Shown piece by piece: positions 54,121 to 63,375 of a stretch of DNA of 64,000 bases. Location: the NCBI RefSeq assembly GCF_029105185.1, contig NZ_JAFMZK010000007.1, forward strand, positions 142,883 through 206,882, read 5' to 3'. The stretch comes from Aliiroseovarius sp. Z3 (GTDB lineage Bacteria; Pseudomonadota; Alphaproteobacteria; Rhodobacterales; Rhodobacteraceae). Each line of letters begins with the position of its first letter. Position 1 is the first letter of the stretch. The position numbers and the translations under genes were made by a program. The notes below the pieces were generated by a model. That model saw only the letters and a list, made by a program, of their open reading frames with translations, made no database searches and was not told the DNA's origin.

Positions 54121-55955
54121 ACGCGCCCCTTGTCTTGGCGCTCCCCCTCATCGAGGGGGAGACGCCCTATGGCTATGTCAGCCGCAATGCGCAACGTCAT
54201 CATACCACGCCCCGGGATTTCTGCACCGATATGGGGATGCGCTGGCCATTCTTATGCTCGGCGCATCCCGATCAACTCGAACGACTGTCCTGGATCACGG
54301 GGGCGCCCCTGGAAACTCTGACCCGCTGGTCGGCCCCGAAATCCGACATCGGCCGCTACCGCGTGGGGCAGGCTTTCTCGACCACCGGCGCGTTTCGCCG
54401 GACCGCGACCCGCCTGTGCCCGCGCTGCGTCGTATCCGCGCTTGAGGCGCGCGGACCGGCGGGGGTGGTTCAGATGCTGGAATGGTCGGTGCTGGCGCTC
54501 TATCGCTGCCCCACGCATGGATGCGCGCTCATCACCTTGCCGCCTGCGAAAAACTCACATGCGACCTATGATTTCGCGGGGCAGGTGCTGCGGCACGCGA
54601 AACTGCTGCGCCGTGCGCGTTGCCGTGAGACGCCGATTGCCGGGACCCGCTATGAGGCCTATGTCAGGCGCCGTATCTGGAAGGGGCCGCAAGACGATTG
54701 GCTGCGCACCTGGGATCTGACCCACATCCATCGCGCCAGTTTCACCTTGGGCGCAGGGCTCAACGCGGAAGTATCTGCCTCATTGCAACACATGCCTGCG
54801 GCACAGCAGAGTGCTTTGTGCGACACGGGGTTCGCGGCTCTTTCCGGGGGCCCCGATGCCTATCGCCGCGCGTTGGAAAAACTGCGCGCGCAGAGCCGAT
54901 CTGAACGGCCCTATTACAGCGCGGATATGGGCCCTTTCTATCATTGGCTGCGCGAGGTTTATGCCGACGAGGCACTGCATGAGCTGACGGATGTCACGCG
55001 CCGACATGTCTTTGCCACCTATCCGACGCCGATGGACAAGGAGGTGTTCGGGAAGAGGCCGGACAAGGAGATCTGGCTCACGATGGAGGATGCGCGCAAA
55101 CGTTCGGGCTTTGGTGCGGTGTTTCTCAAGCGCCTGCTCGGCCATATGCAGGGCGTGCCGGAAGGTGAGGCGCTCAAGCGGACGGACGTGCATGTGGACG
55201 AGGTTGCACAGGCCAAGGCCTATTGGAGATCGCTCATCAATCTCAAGGACGCGGCGGGGCAGTTGGGGATCCTTCCCCAACAGGTTAAAGCCCTGCAGAA
55301 CCGCGACGTGCTGTCGACGGTCAGGATCACGTCATCCTTGCGCTACTTGCTGCACGACGAGGTGAGGGCGCTGCTGGCCCAACTCGACGCCTTGCCGCAA
55401 TGGCTGCCCGGAAAATCTGTGGTGCCACTCAAGGCGTTTTGCCGGGCCAAGGGGGTGCCTTTGGAGCAGGTGATTGATCTGTGGGCCCAAGGCGATCTGG
55501 ACGGAAAACTGTGTCGCGGCGACGGGGCGGGGCTGCAAGCGATGGAGGTGGCTTGGGACGCGTTTTGTGGCAAAGGCCTTCTCCAACTCGATCGGGACCT
55601 GATGCTGCCGGAAACGGCCAGCTATCTCAAAATCGGCTTGGGATCGATCCGCCATCTGCGAGATCACGGATACCTGTGCCAGGTCCAGCGTCTCAACCCA
55701 GACACCAATCACCGAAAGAGCTACATCTCCCGGGCCAGCATCGCAGGCTTCGAGGCGACCTATGTCACCTTGGGCCAATTGGCGGCTCTCGGGAATGTGG
55801 CCCCGATCCACCTGGCCCGCCGCTTGGATCAGGACGACGTCCGGCCGGTGGCTTGCGGTGGCAAGCTTGTGCGGGTGTATAAGCGTGACGACGTCTTGCC
55901 CGGCGAGCAGGGGCTGCAAACGCATCATCATCACAAGGAGCGAGAAGACGCATGA
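54117..55955 (+). CDS. tniQ: TniQ/TnsD-family target-selection protein
   Basis: The 612-residue protein begins with LPLIEGETPYGYVSRNAQRH, the TniQ N-terminus, and has the zinc-finger segments LCPRC (near residue 102) and YRCPTHGCAL (near 132). The long C-terminal part, with helical DNA-binding-like repeats, is of TnsD size, so it probably reads a fixed target, and the tRNA-Arg beside the left end is the obvious candidate. Its ATG overlaps the tnsC stop. Confidence 0.9.
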   Translation: MNAPLVLALPLIEGETPYGYVSRNAQRHHTTPRDFCTDMGMRWPFLCSAHPDQLERLSWITGAPLETLTRWSAPKSDIGRYRVGQAFSTTGAFRRTATRLCPRCVVSALEARGPAGVVQMLEWSVLALYRCPTHGCALITLPPAKNSHATYDFAGQVLRHAKLLRRARCRETPIAGTRYEAYVRRRIWKGPQDDWLRTWDLTHIHRASFTLGAGLNAEVSASLQHMPAAQQSALCDTGFAALSGGPDAYRRALEKLRAQSRSERPYYSADMGPFYHWLREVYADEALHELTDVTRRHVFATYPTPMDKEVFGKRPDKEIWLTMEDARKRSGFGAVFLKRLLGHMQGVPEGEALKRTDVHVDEVAQAKAYWRSLINLKDAAGQLGILPQQVKALQNRDVLSTVRITSSLRYLLHDEVRALLAQLDALPQWLPGKSVVPLKAFCRAKGVPLEQVIDLWAQGDLDGKLCRGDGAGLQAMEVAWDAFCGKGLLQLDRDLMLPETASYLKIGLGSIRHLRDHGYLCQVQRLNPDTNHRKSYISRASIAGFEATYVTLGQLAALGNVAPIHLARRLDQDDVRPVACGGKLVRVYKRDDVLPGEQGLQTHHHHKEREDA

Positions 55956-56149
55956 GACAGAGAATGAGGGATGATCGCCTTGCCGGGGATATATCCGCGC
56001 AACTGACACTGATCTCTGACGCCTACGCGACGGGCGTTGCGTCCGAGATCGACCACGCACTTGCCCGCGTGGTGGAAATCCGGCGGATGGAGAAGACCGG
56101 ATTGCAGGATCTGCTGGAGGATTGGTCCGCGCCGGATGATGCGGAGTGA
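55952..56149 (+). CDS. small protein at end of tns operon
   Basis: The 65-residue, mostly helical protein (SAQLTLISDAYATGVASEIDHALARVV) overlaps the tniQ stop by ATGA and so belongs to the transposition operon. No family is recognised. It could be an accessory factor; its conservation in related elements would decide. Confidence 0.7.
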   Translation: MRQRMRDDRLAGDISAQLTLISDAYATGVASEIDHALARVVEIRRMEKTGLQDLLEDWSAPDDAE

Positions 56150-56538
56150 TACAGCCAGAGGGCGGTTTTCATAACACCCCTTAGACGAAGTTCATGGTTC
56201 GCTACGCCACCACCAATCAACCAGTGGTTGCGAAAGTCTGCCGTTCGAGTCTTCTGTCGCCGATGACTGCAACGCGGACATTGCGGACCTGCTCGTTAGC
56301 AGCGAATGCACGTGCAGAAAGTCCAAATCGAAGTTCGCATCTGCAGCACCGAGAGTTCGGCAGCATCGCAGATTTCCCCATTCCGGTAATTCAGGAACAA
56401 TGCGAAACATCAGCCACAAGCGCCATTGCCGCGCGAGCGGCTTCGTCCTTGAGCCTGATCCGGTCTCTGATCAAGGCAAGGGAGTGTTGCGCTGAGCGTG
56501 GCGGTCGTTCAGAAATCTGAAAATGCTGATCAATAGCA
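56150..56538. other. intergenic region after the tns operon
   Basis: About 390 bases between the convergent tns operon and the GNAT gene. No credible gene and no clear terminator. An ORF of 108 codons at 56194 has no binding site and a composition unlike a protein. The sequence may be a remnant, but I cannot name it. Confidence 0.5.
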
Positions 56539-57267
56539 TCACTGTTGGATCAGAAGATATGCGCAAGTGTCCACGTCAAACCCGACAATCCGATATCCCG
56601 CCTTAAAAGCTGTGGTCAACTCTTCGCGCACGCGCAGGCGTTCGGATATGGCTTTGTCCATGTCATGTGACAGCAAGCCTGCGAAATCAGCGGGGATTGT
56701 GATCTTCAGACTGCCTTCGGGCACATGAGGCTGCGCCACCGAAGGGTCAAGCCGCTGCACGACTTCAGGTGCGTTCAGATGCCATTCAGCAACGAGGCGG
56801 TCGGAGGGGACACCGGCATTGATGCCCTCCATCTCGCCATAATAATCTTCGTGGTAGATTCCCGCGGTCGCGCCAAGCCTTGCTATGTTGAGGCTTGCGT
56901 TGATGCGGCGCAGTGGATCATAGGTCCAGCGCACCACGTTTATGCCGCGCTGAAGGCACCAGTCGCGCTGATACCATTTCAGCTTTGCCCCCAACCCCAT
57001 GCCTCGGCTGTCGGGATGCACGGCCAGCCTGTGCGAGTGTTGTGCGTCGGGTTGGCTTGTTGGGAAGCCAAACAGAAAACCCAGCATGCGCCCGTCTTTG
57101 AATGCGCCTGCAACAAGCCCCCCTTCATGCTGGATCGCCAGCATGATGTCTGAATTGTCGGACGGGTCATCCTCGCCCCAAACCTCTTTCTGAAAGCGCT
57201 CGGACCGTTTGAGTTCTGTGACCGAGTTCAGCTCGCGTATTGTGATGCCTGACTGTTCCACCTTCAT
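56539..57267 (-). CDS. GNAT acyltransferase (predicted D-amino acid N-succinyltransferase)
   Basis: The 242-residue COG3375-type GNAT protein has the acyl-CoA loop SHRLAVHPDSRGMGLGAKLKWYQRDWCLQRG and VRWTYDPLRRINASLNIARLGA. In other bacteria a GNAT of this sort next to an N-succinylamino-acid racemase succinylates D-amino acids. Its ATG overlaps the racemase gene stop (ATGA). The succinyl donor and substrate are inferred from that pairing. Confidence 0.78.
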   Translation of the reverse strand: MKVEQSGITIRELNSVTELKRSERFQKEVWGEDDPSDNSDIMLAIQHEGGLVAGAFKDGRMLGFLFGFPTSQPDAQHSHRLAVHPDSRGMGLGAKLKWYQRDWCLQRGINVVRWTYDPLRRINASLNIARLGATAGIYHEDYYGEMEGINAGVPSDRLVAEWHLNAPEVVQRLDPSVAQPHVPEGSLKITIPADFAGLLSHDMDKAISERLRVREELTTAFKAGYRIVGFDVDTCAYLLIQQ

Positions 57268-58418
57268 GCGCCGATCTCCTCGACATGATCGGAGACGGTT
57301 TTCAGAAACCCTTGGTCGAGCGTGACGCCGATGCCGGGGCCGTTCGTGGGCACGGGCATTTCGCCGTTCGTGGCTTCGAGCGGTTCATTGATGATGTCGC
57401 GCTTGAAGTAGCGGCTGGCGCTGGAGGTGTCGCCGGGTTTGGTGAAGTTCGCGAGCGTCGCCAGATGGATGTTGTGCGCCCGCCCGATGCCGCTTTCCAG
57501 CATCCCGCCGCACCAGACCGGCGCATCAAAGGCGGCACAGGTGTCATGGATGGCACGGGCCGAGGCAAACCCGCCCACGCGTCCGACCTTGATGTTGATG
57601 ACCCGCGCCGCACCGAGTTCGAGCGCGATGCGGGCGTCCTTGGCGCTGCGGATGCTCTCGTCAAGGCAGATCGCGGTCTTCAGCGCCGCCTGCACCTTCG
57701 CGTGGTCGTGGATGTCGTCATAGGCCAGCGGCTGCTCGATATAGTCGAGGCGGAAGTCGTCGAGCGCCTGCAACACCGGCAAGTCGGCCATCCCGTAGTC
57801 GGTATTGGCGTCCACGGTCAGCTTGATGTCGGGGTGGCGCGCCCGCACCGCTTCGACGATCTTGACGTCATGGCCCTGCGCGATCTTGAGCTTGGTGCGC
57901 TTGTAGCCATTCGCGACCGCCTCATCGACGCGTTCCAGCGTCTTCTCGACCGGCGCGATGCCAAGGCTGACGCCCACATCGACGCTGTCGCCGACGCCGC
58001 CAAGCGCGGCCTTCAGCGGGATGTTCAGGCTTTTGGCCCAGAGATCCCAGAATGCCATCTCGACCACCGCCTTGGCCATTCGGTTGCCGCGCCACGGGGC
58101 GAGGATCGGCTGAAGCTCATAAGGCGAGGCAAAGCGTTTGCCGACGATCTGCGGCAGCAGCACGTCGCGCAGGAAGGCCATCGCGCCGGGGATGGTTTCC
58201 TCAAGATAGTCCGGGGCCGGGTCCATCACCGCTTCGCCGATGCCCTCCAGCCCTTCGCCCTTCAGCACCAAAAGCGGAAAGGTCTTGGCCGTCATCGTGC
58301 CAGTCGAGATCACGAAGGGCGTCAGAAGTGGCAGGCTGACGATGCGAAGCTCGGCGGATTCGATCAGGATGCCTTGGTGCATCGCCCCGGCGGGCGGCGT
58401 TTCGGGTTTTTCCAGCAT
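57264..58418 (-). CDS. N-succinylamino-acid racemase-like enzyme of the MenC/enolase superfamily
   Basis: The 384-residue enolase-superfamily enzyme has the KxK base pair region YKRTKLKIAQGHD, metal ligands in TVDANTDYG, YIEQPLAYDD and AICLDESI, the second base Lys in VINIKVGRVGG, and GGMLESGIGRAHNIHLATL, a signature of the NSAR/o-succinylbenzoate synthase group. Menaquinone genes are absent nearby and a GNAT gene is coupled to it, so racemisation of N-acylated amino acids fits better than MenC. The amino-acid ABC transporter upstream supports this. Confidence 0.85.
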   Translation of the reverse strand: MLEKPETPPAGAMHQGILIESAELRIVSLPLLTPFVISTGTMTAKTFPLLVLKGEGLEGIGEAVMDPAPDYLEETIPGAMAFLRDVLLPQIVGKRFASPYELQPILAPWRGNRMAKAVVEMAFWDLWAKSLNIPLKAALGGVGDSVDVGVSLGIAPVEKTLERVDEAVANGYKRTKLKIAQGHDVKIVEAVRARHPDIKLTVDANTDYGMADLPVLQALDDFRLDYIEQPLAYDDIHDHAKVQAALKTAICLDESIRSAKDARIALELGAARVINIKVGRVGGFASARAIHDTCAAFDAPVWCGGMLESGIGRAHNIHLATLANFTKPGDTSSASRYFKRDIINEPLEATNGEMPVPTNGPGIGVTLDQGFLKTVSDHVEEIGA

Positions 58419-58445
58419 TTCGACAACTTCCTAGATTTTGGTGGA

Positions 58446-59204
58446 TCACATGACCTTGGCGATGAACCGCTCGAACACCTCGGTCCTGGGGTTGGTGAAC
58501 ATCTCTTCGGGCGGGCCCTGTTCGGCGATGCGGCCTTCGTGCAGGAAGACGACTTCGGAGGAGACCTCGCGGGCAAAACCCATCTCGTGCGTCACGACGA
58601 TCATCGTCCGACCTTCGGCGGCAAGATCCTGCATCACCTTCAGAACCTCGCCCACCAGTTCCGGGTCAAGCGCCGATGTTGGCTCGTCAAACAGGATTGC
58701 GTCGGGCTCCATCGCCAGTGCCCGGGCGATGGCCACACGCTGCTGCTGGCCGCCGGAAAGCTGCGATGGATACATGCCCATGCGCTCTTCCAGCCCGACA
58801 CGCTTCAAAAGCGCCTCGGCCTTGTCGCGGGCTTCTGCCTTCGGTTGACGTTTGACCTGGACAGGGCCCTCCATCACGTTTTCCAGCACGGTGCGGTGGG
58901 TCCAGAGGTTGAACTGCTGGAAGACCATGCCAAGCCGGGCGCGGATTTCCTCGATATGGCGCACGTTCTGGGGCTTGCCATTCCGCACCAGGATTTCGTT
59001 GCCATGGACGGTCACCTTGCCCGATGTCGGTGTTTCAAGGAAGTTGAGACAGCGCAGGAAGGTCGACTTGCCGGACCCCGACGAGCCCAGGATCGAGATC
59101 ACGTCGTGTTTCCGCGCTTCAAGCGAGATGCCCTTCAGGACTTCGACACTGCCGAACGACTTGTGGATGCCTTCGGCCTTCAAGATGATTTCCGTCTGGC
59201 TCAT
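58446..59204 (-). CDS. polar amino-acid ABC transporter ATP-binding subunit
   Basis: The 252-residue GlnQ/HisP-type ATPase has Walker [10 protein letters not shown], signature [15 protein letters not shown], Walker [16 protein letters not shown] and the His switch [11 protein letters not shown]. It powers uptake with the two permeases and binding protein upstream. It overlaps the preceding permease gene by 4 bases. Confidence 0.95.
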   Translation of the reverse strand: MSQTEIILKAEGIHKSFGSVEVLKGISLEARKHDVISILGSSGSGKSTFLRCLNFLETPTSGKVTVHGNEILVRNGKPQNVRHIEEIRARLGMVFQQFNLWTHRTVLENVMEGPVQVKRQPKAEARDKAEALLKRVGLEERMGMYPSQLSGGQQQRVAIARALAMEPDAILFDEPTSALDPELVGEVLKVMQDLAAEGRTMIVVTHEMGFAREVSSEVVFLHEGRIAEQGPPEEMFTNPRTEVFERFIAKVM

Positions 59205-59935
59205 GCCTGGGGTTCCTTTGCGGGCTGTGCAGCGACGCGCGGTTTGTGATGGGCTTCGATGTGCCGGCTAAGGCGGCGTTCGGCCTGCCGCCAGATCAGG
59301 ACGAAGATCGCGGTAATGCAGAGATAGATCAGGGCAGCCCACAGGTAGATCGAGAAATCGAAGGTGCGCGAAAAGATCTGGCGTGTTCGGCCCATGATGT
59401 CGAAAACGGTGACGACGCTTGCCAGCGCGCTGGCTTTCATCAACAGGATCACCTCGTTGCCGAGCGCAGGCCACGCGATACGATAGGCGTGCGGGAAGAC
59501 AACGCGGCGGAGCGTCTTGAAACGAGTCATGCCGATGGCTTTGGCGGCCTCGATTTCACCTTGTGGCACACCCATGATGCCGCCGCGCAGGATCTCGGTC
59601 TGATAGGCGGTGGAGTTGAGCGCAAAAGCCAGCAGCGCACAGTTGAACGGGTCGCGGAAGAAGGTCCACAGCCCCCAGTCCTGCAAGATGGGTCGAAACT
59701 GGCCCGAGCCGTAGAATATCAGAAACAGCTGCGCGAGGATCGGCGTGCCGCGCATGAACGAGATGTAAAGCCTGAGTGGGGCCTGAGCCAGTGGCGCGGC
59801 ATGGGTGCGGATCAGTGCGAAGCCTGGTGATACGAGCGCGGCAATAAGCGCGCCGAGGAAGGTCAGCTTGATCGTCATCAGCGTGCCGTCGAGCAACCGG
59901 GGCCAGTATTGGGCGATGATCTCGATCGGGTTCAT
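59201..59935 (-). CDS. polar amino-acid ABC transporter permease 1
   Basis: The 244-residue HisM/GlnP-type permease has about five membrane segments and the EAA-loop region GEIEAAKAIGMTRFKTLRRVVFPHAYRIAWPALGNE. ATG 59935 overlaps the stop of permease 2 by 1 base; an upstream start at 60007 would run through the other gene. It forms the membrane pore with permease 2. Confidence 0.94.
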   Translation of the reverse strand: MNPIEIIAQYWPRLLDGTLMTIKLTFLGALIAALVSPGFALIRTHAAPLAQAPLRLYISFMRGTPILAQLFLIFYGSGQFRPILQDWGLWTFFRDPFNCALLAFALNSTAYQTEILRGGIMGVPQGEIEAAKAIGMTRFKTLRRVVFPHAYRIAWPALGNEVILLMKASALASVVTVFDIMGRTRQIFSRTFDFSIYLWAALIYLCITAIFVLIWRQAERRLSRHIEAHHKPRVAAQPAKEPQA

Positions 59936-60645
59936 CACACGGCCCTCCGGATGCCGCGATTGGCGCGACGTTCCATCCAATACAGCACCAGCTCGGACAA
60001 GACGCACATGACCCAGTAGATCAGGCAGGCCAGCAGATAGAACGTGAAAGGTTGCTTGGTGACGCCGACGGCGACCTTGGTCATGCGCATCAGGTCATCA
60101 AGCGCGATAACTGAAACAAGAGCAGTGTCCTTCAGCATGTTGATCCAGAGGTTGCCCAACCCCGGCAGCGCGAACCGCCAAAGCTGCGGCAACTGGATAC
60201 GGCGGAAAATCTGGCCCTGGGTCATGCCGATGGCGCGCCCGGCCTCGGTCTGGCCCTTGTCGAGCGACTGGAACGCGCCGCGCAGCACTTCGCCCGCGAA
60301 TGCGCCGAACACCATGCCAAGCGCAATGACACCGGCGGCGAAGGGGCTGAAATCCGTCGCCCCGCGTTCGGGGTTCCACCAGCGCAGCGCCATGTTCAAA
60401 AGCAACCCCACGCCGTTGTAGACAACGAAGAGCGTCAGGATCTCGGGCAGGCCGCGCATGATGGTGGTGTAGCCGAAACCCAGGAACCGCAGGGGGCCAA
60501 GGCGAGACATCGACGCGAACGCCGCCAGAAATCCAAGTAACAGGCCCACGGGAAGCGTGACGATCGCGAGTTGCACCGTGATCGCCAACCCCCGCAGGAT
60601 TTCGTCCCCCCAGCCGGTATCGCCATATGAGAAGAGTTCAAACAT
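59935..60645 (-). CDS. polar amino-acid ABC transporter permease 2
   Basis: The 236-residue HisQ-type permease has the conserved segment EAGRAIGMTQGQIFRRIQLPQLWRFALPGLGN and several membrane helices. It overlaps permease 1 by one base (ATGA) and follows the binding-protein gene by 33 bases. Confidence 0.94.
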   Translation of the reverse strand: MFELFSYGDTGWGDEILRGLAITVQLAIVTLPVGLLLGFLAAFASMSRLGPLRFLGFGYTTIMRGLPEILTLFVVYNGVGLLLNMALRWWNPERGATDFSPFAAGVIALGMVFGAFAGEVLRGAFQSLDKGQTEAGRAIGMTQGQIFRRIQLPQLWRFALPGLGNLWINMLKDTALVSVIALDDLMRMTKVAVGVTKQPFTFYLLACLIYWVMCVLSELVLYWMERRANRGIRRAV

Positions 60646-60678
60646 GGGTCAGTCTTTCGGTCGGGGGAACGTATCGCG

Positions 60679-61464
60679 TCATTGCATCGTGTAGACGTCG
60701 ATATCGAAATACTTGTCGTTGATGGCCTGATAGGTGCCATCCGCGCGGATTTCCATCAGTGCAGCGTTCAGTTTTTCGCGCAGTTCGTCGTCTTCCTGAC
60801 GCACCGCGATGCCGACGCCGTCGCCGACAAATGCCGGGTCGGTGATCGGGTCACCCGCAAGTTCACAACAAGCACCATCATCGGACTTGGTCGTCCAATC
60901 GAGCATCGGAAGCATGTCGCCCACCTGCATGTCGATCCGGCCACTGGCCATGTCGAGGTTCACCTCGTCCTGGGTCGGGTAAAGGCGAATGTCGGCGTCT
61001 GGATAGGTGGCTTCAATGAAATCGGCCTGAGTGGTGCCGGATTGGGCACCGATGACCTTGCCGCTCAGCGCCTCGTTGCTGAATTCGGTGATGTCCGACC
61101 CGACGGGCACAACGTGGGTCATGGCCGCGAGGTAATAGGGATCGGTGAAGTCCACCTGTTTCTGGCGCTCTTCGGTGATGAACATCGACGCGATGATGAA
61201 GTCGTATTTGTTCGCCAGAAGGCCGGGAATGATCCCGTCCCAGTCCTGCGCGACAACCTCGCATTCCACTTCCATACGCTTGCACAGCTCAAGCCCGATT
61301 TCCACGTCGAAACCGGCGATTTTTCCGTCCGCTTCGATATAGTTGAACGGGGGGTAGGCGCCCTCTGTCCCGAGCCGCAGCGACTGCGCCCACGCCGAAG
61401 TCGCCATCGAGGCGGCAATGGCGGTCGTCGCCAGCACCGCGGCCAGTTTGTTCTTGAGTTTCAT
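60679..61464 (-). CDS. periplasmic amino-acid binding protein (ArgT/HisJ type)
   Basis: The 261-residue protein has a signal peptide ending SMATSAWAQ and the family 3 solute-binding fold: LRLGTEGAYPPFNYIEADGKIAGFDVEIG, DWDGIIPGLLANKYDFIIASM and GAQSGTTQADF. It probably captures a basic or polar amino acid. A very strong binding site AGAGGAGG precedes ATG 61464. It is the first structural gene after the regulator. Confidence 0.95.
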   Translation of the reverse strand: MKLKNKLAAVLATTAIAASMATSAWAQSLRLGTEGAYPPFNYIEADGKIAGFDVEIGLELCKRMEVECEVVAQDWDGIIPGLLANKYDFIIASMFITEERQKQVDFTDPYYLAAMTHVVPVGSDITEFSNEALSGKVIGAQSGTTQADFIEATYPDADIRLYPTQDEVNLDMASGRIDMQVGDMLPMLDWTTKSDDGACCELAGDPITDPAFVGDGVGIAVRQEDDELREKLNAALMEIRADGTYQAINDKYFDIDVYTMQ

Positions 61465-61495
61465 CTAGTTTCCTCCTCTTGGTTCTTGATTGTAG

Positions 61496-62410
61496 TTATT
61501 TCGCCACTTGCGCGACAGGGTCGCCCACATGGCCGGTAAAGCGCCCATAAAGCTCGGCGAATCTGCTCAGTCGATCTTCGACGTCACTTCCAAGCTCCAT
61601 GAACACGCTGTTGATCAGCAGATTGCAGAGGCTCGCCATCTGCGCCGTGGAATCCCAGAACTGGTTGAACTGGGTCGGCACAGCGAAAACTTCGTCCGCG
61701 ACGTCATGGCCCCAATCGCAGAATGGATCGGTGACAAGGGTCACGGGAATACCGGTTGCCTGCGCTTCCTGGGCCAGAACCTTGGCGAGCCGGGAATACC
61801 GGCGCGCTTCGAAAATCAAGAGGCAAGAGTCCTTGCCAGAGGCCAGAACCTCGGCAAAATTACCGCCCGCCAGGTCGACCAGTGACACCCCGTCGCGCAC
61901 ATATTGCATCTGGTTCGCGAAGTACTGGGCAATACCTCGTTCTGTCTGAAAGCCTGCCACATGGATGTTATTCGCGCTGGCAAGCCGTTTGACCACCCGA
62001 GGCCATTCGGGCATGCGGGCGCATTCATAGACGCTCACCACTGCCGCGATTTCCAACTCCATCCCACGTGTCAGATGCGCGTCACCCGCCGCGGCGCTTT
62101 TCTGTAATTCCTTCAGCCGGTCGCTCATGAGCCAGGGATAGTCCGCGATATCACCCTTCAGGTGATCCTTGAGGTTCTTGAAGCTTGTATACCCGATGGA
62201 GCGGCAGAACCGCCCGACTGTCGCCTCGCTGACCCCGACCTTTTTCGCGATGCTTGCGGCTGTTTCGAATGGCAAATCCGCCAAGGCGCCGCTCATGTAG
62301 CTGGCAATCGCCTTATCCGCTTTCGTCCCCTCCTTCAGGGCATTGGACAGGCGGGTCTTTATTGGAAGTGACAAAGGCGGGCCTTTCGGAATCAAGTGGA
62401 TAAGTAGCAT
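61496..62410 (-). CDS. RpiR-family transcriptional regulator
   Basis: The 304-residue regulator has an N-terminal HTH_6 domain (FETAASIAKKVGVSEATVGRFCRSIGYTSFKNLK) and a C-terminal SIS domain (residues ~130-280) that usually binds a sugar phosphate or metabolite. It precedes the ABC operon on the same strand by 31 bases and probably controls it. A palindrome ATGAAA-N6-TTTCAT overlaps the region just upstream of its start. The start codon is uncertain because no good binding site is visible. Confidence 0.88.
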   Translation of the reverse strand: MLLIHLIPKGPPLSLPIKTRLSNALKEGTKADKAIASYMSGALADLPFETAASIAKKVGVSEATVGRFCRSIGYTSFKNLKDHLKGDIADYPWLMSDRLKELQKSAAAGDAHLTRGMELEIAAVVSVYECARMPEWPRVVKRLASANNIHVAGFQTERGIAQYFANQMQYVRDGVSLVDLAGGNFAEVLASGKDSCLLIFEARRYSRLAKVLAQEAQATGIPVTLVTDPFCDWGHDVADEVFAVPTQFNQFWDSTAQMASLCNLLINSVFMELGSDVEDRLSRFAELYGRFTGHVGDPVAQVAK

Positions 62411-62742
62411 AAGGAATGAAAGATATATTTCATATAGTCAACAATTTTATAGTTCTGTCATTTTGATTTTGTTATTCTGGCTTTCGCAAACAAGCAGATC
62501 ATGTCGCCCATTTTAAAATCCGTGCCTGGCGCGAAACCACCGTTCTTGCGAGGCGCAAGGAACGGCCGGTCTGTTCCCTCCATTCCAAAGTCTCGACAAT
62601 GCCCAATGACCGGTACAGGCGATCGTCAAATCGTGTTAACAGTGCAGCATTCGGTGCTTTGGGGTCGATCAGAACTACCGCTGCGGCGCGAACTCAGGCC
62701 CGGTCCGGTTGGCGAACGGCAAGCGCCGCCCGCCATCGTGGT
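62411..62742. other. regulatory and spacer region upstream of rpiR-type gene
   Basis: About 330 bases between the regulator and the recombinase gene. It contains the palindrome at 62416-62433 and an AT-rich stretch near 62420-62480, the probable promoter. No gene is seen. Confidence 0.5.
62416..62433. promoter_or_regulatory. palindrome ATGAAA-N6-TTTCAT (possible RpiR operator)
   Basis: Perfect 6-base arms with a 6-base AT-rich spacer lie immediately upstream of the RpiR-type gene. Palindromes of this GAAA/TTTC form are common operators for this family. Binding has not been shown. Confidence 0.5.
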
Positions 62743-63375
62743 TCAAATGTCGGTTTGCCCGGCGATGCTCAGCGCATCTTCATGTTCGACGGCAAGGTAT
62801 CTGACAGGGCTGTCAAAACTAGTGTGTCCGAGCAGCAGTTGAACAGCTCTGAGATCTCCGGTCTTGCGGCAGATCTCCGCCGCCTTGGTCCGGCGTTGCG
62901 AATGTGTGCCGTATCCGCTGGGTTTCAGGCCGATAGCGGCCACCCAATCCCGTACAAGCCGGCCATTTTGGCGCATTGAGATATGTGGGCGGTCATGAAA
63001 CCGGCTGGGAAACATGATACGGCAGCCGAGCATTTCAGGCGACATGATCCACGCGGCAATGGTATCCCGCGTGTTTTCAGAGAGTTCGAACTGAACGGGC
63101 CGCTGTGTTTCACTCCGAAACACGGAGACCCTTTTGCGAATGCAATAGTCCCTCACCAGGTCATTGACGGCCAGTTTCACCAGATCGCATTCGTGAATCT
63201 TACTATCAATCGCCACGTTGAACAGAGCAAGATCGCGCAGGTTGCGTGCCAGTTCGAGCCGCGCGCGGATCGCCCAGACCTGTTTTGGTAACAGAGGCCG
63301 TTTCTGGCCGATGATCCGCCCCTTGTTCCAGGCTCTTCGTTTCGTGGCGAGAGCGGGAAGTTGGACGCTTGGCAT
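62743..63375 (-). CDS. tyrosine recombinase / integrase, short form
   Basis: The 210-residue protein carries the catalytic domain of a tyrosine recombinase: ARNLRDLALFNVAI (Arg region), YGTHSQRRTKAAEICRKTG (HxxR, although the usual HSLR is replaced by HSQR) and LLGHTSFDSPVRYLAVEHEDAL with the Tyr nucleophile. An N-terminal core-binding domain is absent, but short proteins of this type are common in proteobacteria. GGAGAG precedes ATG 63375. It lies 350 bases inside the transposon right end and may be cargo or have an accessory role. Confidence 0.82.
   Translation of the reverse strand: MPSVQLPALATKRRAWNKGRIIGQKRPLLPKQVWAIRARLELARNLRDLALFNVAIDSKIHECDLVKLAVNDLVRDYCIRKRVSVFRSETQRPVQFELSENTRDTIAAWIMSPEMLGCRIMFPSRFHDRPHISMRQNGRLVRDWVAAIGLKPSGYGTHSQRRTKAAEICRKTGDLRAVQLLLGHTSFDSPVRYLAVEHEDALSIAGQTDI

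Noticed and set aside
56194..56520. A 108-codon frame after the tns operon
   Set aside because: No start signal and no protein-like features; left as intergenic.
57264..58418. MenC (o-succinylbenzoate synthase) of menaquinone synthesis
   Set aside because: No other men genes are nearby, and coupling to a GNAT gene and an amino-acid transporter favours an N-acylamino-acid racemase.
57285..59249. A 654-codon open frame on the plus strand
   Set aside because: It is antisense to the racemase-like and ABC ATPase genes, whose motifs are unambiguous; it lacks any recognisable domain.
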